From NCBI GenBank assembly GCA_035772405.1, contig JAYKKM010000122.1, positions 1,155,501-1,219,500 of the forward strand: a DNA stretch of 64,000 nt. Direction: 5' to 3'. Source of the stretch: Chrysogorgia sp. JL179-B06. Its lineage: Eukaryota; Cnidaria; Anthozoa; Scleralcyonacea; Chrysogorgiidae. How positions within the stretch are numbered: the first letter of the stretch is position 1; each line of letters opens with the position of its first letter. The notes under the pieces were generated by a model. It had not been told where the DNA came from and ran no database searches. It saw only the letters and a program-made list of their open reading frames with translations. This document shows, piece by piece, positions 34,998 through 43,800 of the stretch. The position numbers and the translations under genes are program-made.

Positions 34998-36452
34998 CTA
35001 ATAAGGCCTACTTCTAAGGGAATATCTAGGCGTTTTAATTTTAAAAGTTTTTCGATATTCTTCCTGGTCTTCAGGCGTTAATGCTGCCACATTTTGTTCT
35101 GTCATCGGTAAATATTTTGATCTAGTCATCGATAGATGGTGTTCATATTCACCTCTTTCTTCAGGGGTCATCCTTGCTAAATCGCTCTTTTTCCAATCGG
35201 AAGAACTTTCCCAATTATTAAAGAAGTTTCGTTTAAGCTTTGGTTGTTCTGTCGAAACTGTAGTTGGTGGTGTCAAAAAATAGGCTTTAGGTGTAGTAGG
35301 AACCTGGTGAGGATCGGACGGGAGGTATTCTGTAGAATCATATTGCGTTGGAGTCTTTGGGATATTGCTTTCAGTTTGAAGATTATTTTGAACTGGAACC
35401 TGGTCGTGGAGTTGATTTTGGAAGGACAGAAAACGTTTAAGCTCATTAGAGTAGAGTATATTCTTCACATCTGGTGTTAACTGAGGCGTCTGTATAATAT
35501 TATGCATCTGTTCACCCGAGTTGTACATAGCGTTGAGGATGGGCGATTGTTGATACGATAGCTTTCGAATATAACGGTTTAGGTTTTGTTGGTCAGCGGT
35601 ATTTTCGTAGGGCATCACGTTCGATTTCAGTTGATATTGGTCACCGGTGATAGGTGGTTGTTCATATGACCGCTTTCGAATATAATGGTACATGTCTAGT
35701 TGACCAGTGGTATTTTCATCTGGTAGCACATTCGTTTTTAATCGATGTTGATCATCGGTAGTCGGTTTTAGATCAAGCATGAGATATCCGTGTGGACGCT
35801 TTGTCGCTTCCTCGTAACTTTTCATAAACTCTTGAACATGACCAGGGTTAACTTGTCGTGCTAAGACTGAGATTTGTTGCTTGTCCCGTGGAGATTTGAA
35901 CAGTACGATATAGTGGGCGTTGAGGCTGATATTTCTGGTTTCTTTGCCTTGATGAAATATATTTTGAACAATATAGATCACAGACAGATTCCGATGATGA
36001 CTTCCTTTTGTGAATAAATCGGCAATACGTTTATCGTCCCCTGACTGAGCCATAAGATCGTCGAGAACGATGAGGCTGCGTTCAGAGACATCTAAGAAGT
36101 TCTTTTCGGCAATGTCGTCATGTATTCCTTCATTGAGTTCAATGCCTGGTATAGTTGTGATCATATCCAAGTACATAGGTTGCCACTGGCCATAACACCA
36201 AATGATACGTTCAGGAGGGGGACTGATGGTTGCTTGAGCGTTTTCCAAAAGCTTTTTCACCCAAACGGTCTTGCCACTTTGAGTACATCCAGCCACAATA
36301 CACGTAAAAGGATGTTTCATAACGGAAGATCCACCGACGACTGAAGGCTGAGCATTAAAATGGTCACCTCCTCCATGGACGTACTTGATATGACGCTGAA
36401 GATTACCTCTGGTTGAAAAGTTCTTTCCGCATATATCACAGGCAAATGACAT
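34998..36452 (-). CDS. Zinc-finger P-loop ATPase of element B
   Basis: From ATG 36452 (MSFACDICGK) it codes 484 residues; an earlier in-frame TTG is less likely. Residues 5-26 form a C2H2 finger (CDICGKNF...LQRHIKYVH). A P-loop domain follows: Walker A GCTQSGKT at 55-62 and Walker B LIVLDD at 127-132, with a VIYIVQNIF strand beyond. This order fits the FtsK/HerA-type packaging ATPases of Polintons and adintoviruses, but the N-terminal finger and the long tail are extra. The tail has two diverged copies of a block around LK[TS]NV[LM]P.ENT (about 225-300) and is then rich in Gln, Pro and Thr. It reads outward into the left TIR. Inferred role: DNA translocation or packaging of the element, or a host-facing DNA-binding ATPase. 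It is more than twice the length of the ATPase in element A. Confidence 0.75.
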   Translation of the reverse strand: MSFACDICGKNFSTRGNLQRHIKYVHGGGDHFNAQPSVVGGSSVMKHPFTCIVAGCTQSGKTVWVKKLLENAQATISPPPERIIWCYGQWQPMYLDMITTIPGIELNEGIHDDIAEKNFLDVSERSLIVLDDLMAQSGDDKRIADLFTKGSHHRNLSVIYIVQNIFHQGKETRNISLNAHYIVLFKSPRDKQQISVLARQVNPGHVQEFMKSYEEATKRPHGYLMLDLKPTTDDQHRLKTNVLPDENTTGQLDMYHYIRKRSYEQPPITGDQYQLKSNVMPYENTADQQNLNRYIRKLSYQQSPILNAMYNSGEQMHNIIQTPQLTPDVKNILYSNELKRFLSFQNQLHDQVPVQNNLQTESNIPKTPTQYDSTEYLPSDPHQVPTTPKAYFLTPPTTVSTEQPKLKRNFFNNWESSSDWKKSDLARMTPEERGEYEHHLSMTRSKYLPMTEQNVAALTPEDQEEYRKTFKIKTPRYSLRSRPY

Positions 36453-36508
36453 GTTCACTCGGTGAAGACTAGAAGCCAAATGATGTTTCTCAGGAATGTT
36501 CTATGAAT

Positions 36509-36830
36509 TTATCCTTATCCTTATCCTTATCTTTATCTTTATGGCCTTATCCTTATCCTTATGGCCTTATCCTATATAGCTTATCTTTATGGCCTTATCT
36601 TTATCTTTATGGCCTTATCTTTATCTTTATGGCCTTATCTTTATCTTTATGGCCTTATCTTTATCTTTATGGCCTTATCCTTATCCTTATGGCCTTATCC
36701 TATATAGCTTATCCTTATCCTTATCCTTATCCTTATCCTTATCCTTATCCTTATCCTTATCCTTATCCTTATCCTTATCCTTATCCTTATCTTTATCTTT
36801 ATCTTTATCTTTATCCTTATGTCCTTATGT
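36509..36830. repeat. (TTATCC)n / (TTTATC)n tract in the divergent promoter region
   Basis: Hexamer repeats TTATCC, TTATCT and ATGGCC-containing variants fill most of the space between the ATPase gene and the rightward genes. Both transcription units must start in or next to it. Frames read Leu/Ser/Tyr/Pro repeats and are not genes. Confidence 0.85.
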
Positions 36831-36921
36831 TATCTTGCCATGAGTAAATGAGTAAAGAGTAATATAAAAGGTGTACTTCAGGGGGTGACCTCGTCATTTA
36901 TACGTTGGCTATCGTACAGAG

Positions 36922-37239
36922 ATGTTTAACAAGAAGCAGAGAGCTTTTCTTCGACATTACTGTTTGTCGAATTCTGGAGAACAACAGGCGCTTCTTGAGA
37001 GAGCTACCCCCGAACAAGTTAAGTGTATACATGACTGTATCCATAATGTTTGCAAAATGAAATACGAATTACCTCGGGAAACGATCGAAAAAGTGAGACC
37101 GTACGAAAACGACATAAGTACTTTAGTTGACCCCGGAAGAAGTTTCATGAGAAAGAAACAAATACTGGTCCAGCGAGGAGGAGGATTTCTCGATCTGTTA
37201 CTTGGTCCAGTTTTAGAAGGACTTGCAGAATTAGTATAA
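36922..37239 (+). CDS. Small basic protein of element B with GGG motif
   Basis: 105 residues, starting MFNKKQRAFLRHYCLSNSGE. A helical, basic N-terminal domain (about 1-60) is followed by RKKQILVQRGGGFLDLLLGP and a hydrophobic end. Small proteins with this KKxxLVQxGG-FL tail recur in invertebrate mobile elements in my memory; I cannot name the function. The basic body and glycine run before a hydrophobic tail resemble adenovirus-type core proteins, whose precursors are cut after Gly-Gly by adenain, but that is an analogy only. It precedes the acidic zinc-ribbon gene by 37 bp, suggesting one transcription unit. Confidence 0.6.
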   Translation: MFNKKQRAFLRHYCLSNSGEQQALLERATPEQVKCIHDCIHNVCKMKYELPRETIEKVRPYENDISTLVDPGRSFMRKKQILVQRGGGFLDLLLGPVLEGLAELV

Positions 37240-37276
37240 AAGAAATCAGTTCATTGTACTAGAGTCAGTCGAAGTC

Positions 37277-37999
37277 ATGGACACCAGCGAAGAAACATCT
37301 CCCTTTTACAATGATCAACGCATTCGACATGTACTATCCCATTTTAACAACAATGTTGAAAAGGCTTCAAATCTTCTCCACAGTTTGCTTATATCACATG
37401 ACATTTTGATATGGAATGCTCAACGGGAAATCGTTTACAATGGTAGAGTTATACCGAACACAAATATTGTCAATCTGATCGAATATTGTGTATCCGAATA
37501 CGATACCGACATTCCCAAACCGCCTGGCCTAAACGTTTTCGTGAGAGGGCTTGCAGAAGTCAAAGTCAATAAGAATCTCATTGAAAATCCTGAAGTACTT
37601 GCATTACTGGCACGCGAAGGAACAGAAGATACAGATTCGGAATATGAAAGCAGCGAAGAGAGAAGCGCCGCGGAGAACTCCGAAGATGACGAGGAAGAAG
37701 ACGAAGATGACGAGGAAGAAGAAGAAGAAGAGGAAGAAACAATCTCGCAATATGACATTGATAAAGATGAGAGTCGATACATTTGTAATTACTGTGAAAG
37801 CAAGATGACTGGTGTACATTTAGCTATATGCCCCAAATGTTTATGGCAAGACTTTTACAACAATATTCATCAATGTAAATTATGTGGCTTAGCATCACCT
37901 TTGACTATATCACACAATATTGTTTTTTGTACTGCATGTCCGTATACTATTGTAACAGATGGCACTGGAGATAATATTATGATTGAGCTTAAATCATAA
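37277..37999 (+). CDS. Acidic zinc-ribbon protein of element B
   Basis: 240 residues. The N-terminal domain (about 1-110) has a conserved-looking ILIWNAQREIVYNGRVIPNT core. Residues 114-157 are almost all Glu, Asp and Ser. The C-terminal third has four Cys pairs, C170-C173, C185-C188, C200-C203 and C218-C221, fitting two zinc ribbons. The composition suggests a nucleic-acid or transcription-related adaptor, which is inference. It reads outward into the right TIR, and AATAAA follows 18 bases after the stop at the TIR's inner edge. Confidence 0.65.
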   Translation: MDTSEETSPFYNDQRIRHVLSHFNNNVEKASNLLHSLLISHDILIWNAQREIVYNGRVIPNTNIVNLIEYCVSEYDTDIPKPPGLNVFVRGLAEVKVNKNLIENPEVLALLAREGTEDTDSEYESSEERSAAENSEDDEEEDEDDEEEEEEEEETISQYDIDKDESRYICNYCESKMTGVHLAICPKCLWQDFYNNIHQCKLCGLASPLTISHNIVFCTACPYTIVTDGTGDNIMIELKS

Positions 38000-38004
38000 C
38001 CACT

Positions 38005-39366
38005 ATTTGTAACTTGAAATAAAAATTTCATAAACTCAATATTGTATACTATATTTATTTGATGTGTTTATCGAAATATGTGTGCCCTCTTCTGTCTGTG
38101 AGATTACTTTTGTAATTAAGACAGGGATGGGGGTCCCAAAGGTACACGAGACTAGGGTTAGGGATCGTAAAGGTGAAAGAGGCTTAGAGGTAATTACTTC
38201 CGTCCCTCACACGGACGCAACGCGGTTTCGCTATGGAAACCCCTTCGCTAATCACTTTTTCCGACGCAACGTAGTTTTACTATGGCAACACCATTGTCGC
38301 GTTTGAACTTGCCCGCTCAATTTATCCCTCATCATCCCATATTGACTATTTTTTACCCTCAAAATCCCAGTATTTACCCTCAAAACAAATTAATTATTCC
38401 CAAGTCATGCAAATATTTCCGAGTTGAGCACTAATGACTGTTAATGACCCATGCGCTATTGTCTGTGTGGTCACTCAACCTTCGCTTCGTTTGACAAGCT
38501 ATCTCTTGAATAATTTAATAGCTAATATAATATATACCAAGCAAGGTTTTATCTCGCTTAGGAAAATCGATACCTTTGACTTCTTTTTTTCGATTACCTT
38601 GCCGAAGTATTTCTTTATCCAAGGAATCGCTTACTTTACACACTAGAGGCCTTATGAACTTTGTAAAGACGTAAAGTCCGATACAATCGTATAAGCCGTT
38701 ATGATTCGTTCGACTCCGCTATTTTTAAAATATACTATCCTCCATAACCTTCCTAAAGCGGTTCTTATTTACATAGATCTATCGAATATCTAACCGATGT
38801 ATCAGCGAGGCAAATCGTATAAATCTCTGTTGATCGTACATTTTTAAGACGTGAAAGTATAAGATGCTTCTTCGTTACTCTCTTTAGTTCATATCATATC
38901 CATGGCGCATGCGCTGCTCTCGGGCTGCCCACTTTCCCACATTCACATTGCCGTAGGGAGACGAAGTGTATAATTACAAAGGCATTTCTTATATTATTAA
39001 AAGCAATAAGAGCTACCTTTTGATGACGTAATGCCTTCGGAAATCAAGTTCGGAAGGAGTCGGGAATGAGAGCGCAGGAAGAGGACTAGGGTTAGTGAAG
39101 ACTGGTATGAATAATAATATTAAATTGAATACTAATTAGGGTTTGGGATCCTACAGGTACACGAGGCTAGGGTTAGGGATCCTGAAGGTTTAATGACGTA
39201 TCTGAATAAATAATTAGGGTTAAGGCTCCCCCAGGAAGACGAGAAGTCATGACGTAATGAGACTAGGGTTAGAGGGTCCTAAAGGAGCCTGAGAATGAAT
39301 AATTAAAAATTGAATATTTAATGAGGCGGCATCCCTTTGAATGCTGTATGGGGGGGGTTATCTACT
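38005..39366. repeat. Element B right terminal inverted repeat
   Basis: Inverted copy of the left repeat with the same AACCCTAG motifs. The inner edge carries AATAAA (38018-38023) just after the zinc-ribbon gene. The mirror copy in the left repeat serves the ATPase gene, so one duplicated signal ends both units. The identical 82- and 70-codon frames in both repeats have no recognisable content. Confidence 0.9.
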
Positions 39367-39372
39367 CATGGA
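39367..39372. repeat. Target-site duplication of element B (right)
   Basis: CATGGA follows the CTACT end, an exact copy of the left flank. Confidence 0.9.
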
Positions 39373-39589
39373 TAATAAAAGGACTGGATAGGAAACTAGC
39401 TGACGTCAGCAAACTAACCTTGTTGAAATTCGTGATATCACGAAGATGTCACGAGTATGCAAATTTTGCTGAGTTTCTCTTTGACTTCTCCATATTTTCG
39501 TATTCAGGTAGCTATATTGAGATTTCAAAACGTTTCATGGTCTCACAAACCTGCCTAAGCCATAAAGCCACGATTAAGTGTTCGAGGTA

Positions 39590-39595
39590 AATGTT
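39590..39595. repeat. Target-site duplication of element A (left)
   Basis: AATGTT directly before AGTAGTATAG. Repeated exactly at 58186-58191 after the right end. Confidence 0.92.
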
Positions 39596-39764
39596 AGTAG
39601 TATAGCAAGTAGGGCTGCGAGCTCAATCGACCTCAACCGTGAGTATAAACACCAAAACGTCACCAAATTTGGCCAAGTCGCGACTCGACAAATTTGGCGA
39701 TGTTTTGGTGTTTATACTCACGGTTGACGTCGAATAAGCTCACAGCCCTACTTGCTATACTACT
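39596..39764. repeat. Terminal 169-bp palindrome (left)
   Basis: AGTAGTATAGCAAGTAGGGC at the outer end is repeated inverted as CTTGCTATACTACT at the inner end, with about 80-bp arms on either side of a centre near GGCCAAGTCGCGACTCGAC. The element's very tip can therefore fold into a hairpin. The same structure lies at the right end. Confidence 0.88.
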
Positions 39765-40117
39765 ACAGCGATCGTTAGTCGATCTAAACACCCCTCCCAC
39801 GTTTTCTACTAAATTGATGCCAAACACACGCGAGACTCACGAGACAACACCAAATCACTATTTTAACGAAATACGACACGTTTCGTCAAAATTTAGAGAA
39901 AGTTTTGTGTCGTCATTTTCGCATTTGTGTTTGACAAACTACAACAGACGCGCTCTACCATTGTTTCAATTCATGCGCGAAAAAAAAGCCACTAGATTAT
40001 GATTCTAGTGATGATGTTTAATAAATTTCAGCGAGAGAGCCACTAGAGTCTAGTGTTAAATAGATTTCATATGCGAGAGTGCTCTACCTGCTATACGAAT
40101 CAAGGTCACCTGTTGAT

Positions 40118-40298
40118 GTTGCTAACAACAACATTCCATTGCGAATAGCAACCACAACTTTTCAAAAAATGTTTTCACTTTTAAAAAATATTTTCACTTT
40201 TAAAAAATATTTTCACTTTGAAAAAATATTTTCATTTTAAAATATTTTTTTCAAAAAGTTGTGGTTGCTATTCGCAATGGAATGTTGTTGTTAGCGAC
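40118..40298. repeat. Second palindrome inside the left TIR
   Basis: Arms of about 50 bp (GTTGCTAACAACAACATTCC and complement) flank an AT-rich centre of repeated TTTTAAAAAATATTTTCAC units. Mirrored in the right TIR at 57483-57663. Confidence 0.85.
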
Positions 40299-40426
40299 AC
40301 ACCACGTACAACCACCTGCTGTCGTGCGAGGTGGAGATAGCTGACCACGAGAGAAGAATCGCGATGTTTGAAGAAGGGGTGAGGACCACCATGCTAAGAC
40401 TGTCTAACTTTGAGCGTACACTATGA
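40295..40426 (+). pseudogene. Coding-like remnant in the left TIR
   Basis: Without an ATG at its start, the frame reads from the palindrome edge through NHLLSCEVEIADHERRIAMF then EEGVRTTMLRLSNFERTL and stops. The heptad-like charge pattern looks like a coiled coil. A short ATG frame begins at the AMF Met. The mirror copy is at 57355-57486 on the minus strand. It may be the 3' end of a gene trapped when the TIR formed, or a chance frame. Confidence 0.35.
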
Positions 40427-40511
40427 TTGTACACTATAAATATCGTGAATAAAAAACTGTTGTGTGAATGGGCTCGCGCGGTTGTTATGAAACCACCTGC
40501 TAGCATGCAAA

Positions 40512-40763
40512 TTAGTCCACCCGCTCACTATTTTCAGTGTTTGTCGAACTTCTGAAATGGTGGTCGTACACATATTTAGACGTTGTGATTCCTCCCGACA
40601 ACAAGCCCAAGAAAGGCACGTACGGTGTCACAATCGCGACAATGCTCTCGACGTCTTTACAACTCGTCGTTTAGTTCGTCAGGATTTTCAATAGCGTTCA
40701 ACCCGTTTAGTAAGCTAGCGAATTTGCTGATTAACAAGTCGGTGAGAAAAGCGTTTACAATCT
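40512..40763 (-). pseudogene. Truncated copy of the right-end lipoprotein gene
   Basis: Reversed copy of the 3' half of the gene at 56751-57269, at the inner edge of the left TIR. It lacks the start. A deletion of about 24 bp between DELNDEL and KDVESIV shifts the frame and introduces stops. It is dead, but shows that the TIR grew inward over a gene from the other end. Confidence 0.85.
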
Positions 40764-40808
40764 CGCACGCGTGGAGAGAGTGACCTTATAGGAATCACGT
40801 CGCAGTGT

Positions 40809-43800
40809 TTAAGGTATGTCTCTCACTACAATGTTTTTGTGACCATATGCGTAGGAGTCAATACCATTTTCTAAAAGGTATCGTTTATCATCAAAACAGG
40901 ATAACGACACCTTATTAATTTCATAACTACCTAGCTGATGCTTGACGCTTCTAATGGTCTTCATTGTGTGTCGCAATTGTTTCTGCTCAAGTAACACACT
41001 TTTATAATCTTCGTGTTTGATCACTTTTTTAATTATATTTTTTCTAATGCCTTTAGCGGTTTTCCCACCACCCCCATCCTCTTTCAAATAGCTGTACATT
41101 TTACTGCGCAACCCAACGAACTCAATAATTGGTGTTCCAGCGCACTCGTCCTTCATCTTGCCAATAACTTTCTTATTCTCTTTGAAAGCGAACGGGTTGT
41201 CTGCAGGGTAATCGCTATTGTCAAACTTTTCGCGCTCCTCCATGAAGTCGGAATAAACGTCGCCAGTTTTGATTGAGTACAACAGACTGTCAGTGTCAGT
41301 GAAGTGCAATCTACAGGTGTCGCTAGAGTACTTTTTCATAATATAATTATAGTGAAAATTATACATCAGCGTTTTACTCAAGTCTAGTATGCACATACCC
41401 ACGTATGCGGGTCTATTTAATGTCAGCGTCTCTTTGACTTTGTGGACAGCGACTAAATTCTCGCTAAATATCTTGCAAGACACAAACGTAGGCTTTGAGA
41501 CAAGCTTTTCTAACTTTTTCTCGGTGGTCACTAATCTTACATCCACACGCTTCCTCAAATTCTCCATTGTTTTTCCAAACACACTGTTGTTCATCAACTT
41601 GAAGAAATCCTTCTCGAAAGCGTTCTTAGCCGCAGTTCTCTTGACTGTGTTAAAGTCGATGTACTTGCCCAACCACTTGGACTGGTCGAACTGTAGGACC
41701 CTATGCACCTTTTTGATTTTTAGTCCAAGACCCGTGTACAACTGCAGATTTCTATAGTGACACACATACTTTTTTTTGTCCATCAAATTAGTCACCAACT
41801 TTTTCACACCGCCAACACTCACGTTAAACTTATTTTTGATTTTCGTGCAGTACTCCGACAACATGTCAACAGTTATCTCCATCTTCTCGGGAGCCAACGG
41901 GTAGTCGTTATGTAGGTCATGCAAATGGGCTGGATACTCCAAGTCAACTTCAAGCAGCAGGCCCTTTTTACTACCGTCGTGATAGTCGTGTAGATTAACC
42001 TTTTTTATTTCTTTCTCAGTCAACCACTTGAAGCCGCCCGTGGGTAGACTTCGACTCATTGCCCATCCATACAAGTTGTTGGCGTCAAGGTACATCAAAT
42101 ACTTCGACTCTTGCTCTTTGTCATACCCCTTCATATATTTATTGTTCGCCACGCCATGTCTGTTGCATATGTAGCTCACACCACCACGCATACCTAATTC
42201 TACGAACTGGAACATGTCGATGTCGGACAATAATTCGAGTTCTACTCCAGTCATCTTTAACATGGCATCCCAAGCCAATCCGGGCGATGTGAAATAGTGA
42301 CACGGGTCTAATTTATACTCGCGATGGCATGTCTTTCTAAAGTTCTCAAAAACGTCGGCAAGCAAGAGCACATCGCTTTTCAAATACAGGTCGTGATACC
42401 CACCCATACTTTCAACGTCGAAGTAGTCCCACACATCGATGGCGCGCTCGTGCATTTCTTCCGTGATGTGCTCATCGTTCAGAACGCTGTAGAAATCTTT
42501 TTTGGAGGGTAGCTCGCTTTCGTCGAATTTATTAAAGGAGTCCATATAATCGTAGGGATAGACTCCCTTTCTTGTCATGAGTGCCAACCCCTCATCGCGA
42601 AACACTTCTGACGTGTACTTGAAAGCGTCCCTTGGTAGGTTCTTCACCAAGTTGTCTAGACCGCTACTCATGAACTGAAAGCTGTCCAAAAATACCAAGT
42701 TTTTTCCAAGCATGAACGCCATGTACTTCTCCATGTTGTTCGGTATCACATTTATGTCTTGACCAAACTTACCAATCTCCTGCATGATGAAATGACTATC
42801 GTAGCCACGTAAGTTATGAAAGATCACAGGAATTTTATCAGTCAATCTAAAGTTCACGTTACACTGACGATGTGCGGACCCTCTGTACTTACCTGAGACA
42901 TGACAGTGGTCTCTCACTCTAACGTCAGCACCAGTGTACTCAACACTGCAAATATGACAACTTTTAGCCTCGTCAAAGTTCTTCTTATCGGCGTCAGTCA
43001 GTATCATTTCTTTGTTAAAGTGGCTCTCAGATGTCTCTTTACAATATTCGACAATTTCTAACATCTCCCCAATGAACTTGTTGACTGCATTTTCACCGCG
43101 ATACACCTTCACTGGCTTACTATACGCATTGTCATAGCAACAAACCAATTTATACCCATAACCACAGTCAACGTGTCTCTGGTAGGCGTTTGTGTAGCTA
43201 CACTCGCTTGATGGCGTCGCTGTGTGCACCTTCTGTGTGATAGCCTCGAAGTCTGCGTACACCACAAATGGTACATTTAATTGTCTGCTAAAATTCTCGT
43301 ATTTCACTTTCGCACCTTTTTGCGGCATTTTAATAGCCTGCTTCCCATTGATGACCAAACACACTTCCACATGACTTTCAAGCACGTCCGCACGGGTGAA
43401 ACACTGCAAACAATACCTACAAAAGTGCTTTCTCGCCTTATACTTTGTCTGACGGTACATGAATTTGTCGAAATCGCGAATGTACACATAATGCTTGTTG
43501 CCCACGTCATTAGTTATCAACAATAGGTCCATATGGTCAGGATACGCCTCCTTAGAAACGTACACAGGGAATGGCTGCTTATTCTCATACCCAAAAACAT
43601 TAATGCTAATTTCGTTAGCCTTTTCGATCTTGTTGTAGTCTTTGAGTGTGACTGGGAAGTCAATTCCGTCATAGTTCAGCTCACCGACATGCCTAGCGTA
43701 CTTTGACGTTCTGTCAGAGTTTTTTCCAACAGGAAATTTGTGTGCAAGGTGACACCATCTAAAGCACTCGTTGTCATCATCGTTATTCACGTTTATCAGA

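Larger units (their letters stand above)
33634..39366. mobile_element. Element B: Polinton-like non-autonomous transposon, 5.7 kb
   Basis: Bounded by AGTAGATAAC and GTTATCTACT ends, long near-identical inverted repeats and a 6-bp target duplication. It carries three genes in two divergent units that read outward from a central (TTATCC)n tract: a zinc-finger ATPase on the minus strand, and a small basic protein plus an acidic zinc-ribbon protein on the plus strand. No integrase, DNA polymerase, capsid or protease frame is present. The AGTAG...CTACT termini and 6-bp duplication are shared with element A, so a Polinton integrase probably inserts it. The near identity of the repeats and open frames indicate a young insertion. 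Confidence 0.85.
39596..40763. repeat. Element A left terminal inverted repeat
   Basis: Matches the right end inverted over about 1.17 kb with few differences. From outside in: a 169-bp palindrome, a unique stretch, a second palindrome, and finally a reversed piece of the right-end lipoprotein gene. Homology fades near AAAAGCGTTTACAATCTC. Confidence 0.9.

Noticed and set aside
36503..36847. Leu/Ser and Tyr/Pro repeat frames in element B
   Set aside because: They are translations of the (TTATCC)n tract.
37435..37782. Serine-rich minus-strand frame
   Set aside because: Shadow of the Glu/Asp-rich segment of the zinc-ribbon gene on the other strand.
39694..40002. 102-codon frame in the TIR (mirrored at 57779-58087)
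   Set aside because: It runs into the terminal palindrome, lacks family features and is duplicated only because the TIR is.
40291..40506. 71-codon minus frame in the TIR (mirrored at 57275-57490)
   Set aside because: It is antisense to the more coding-like remnant and reads partly through palindrome; judged a shadow.
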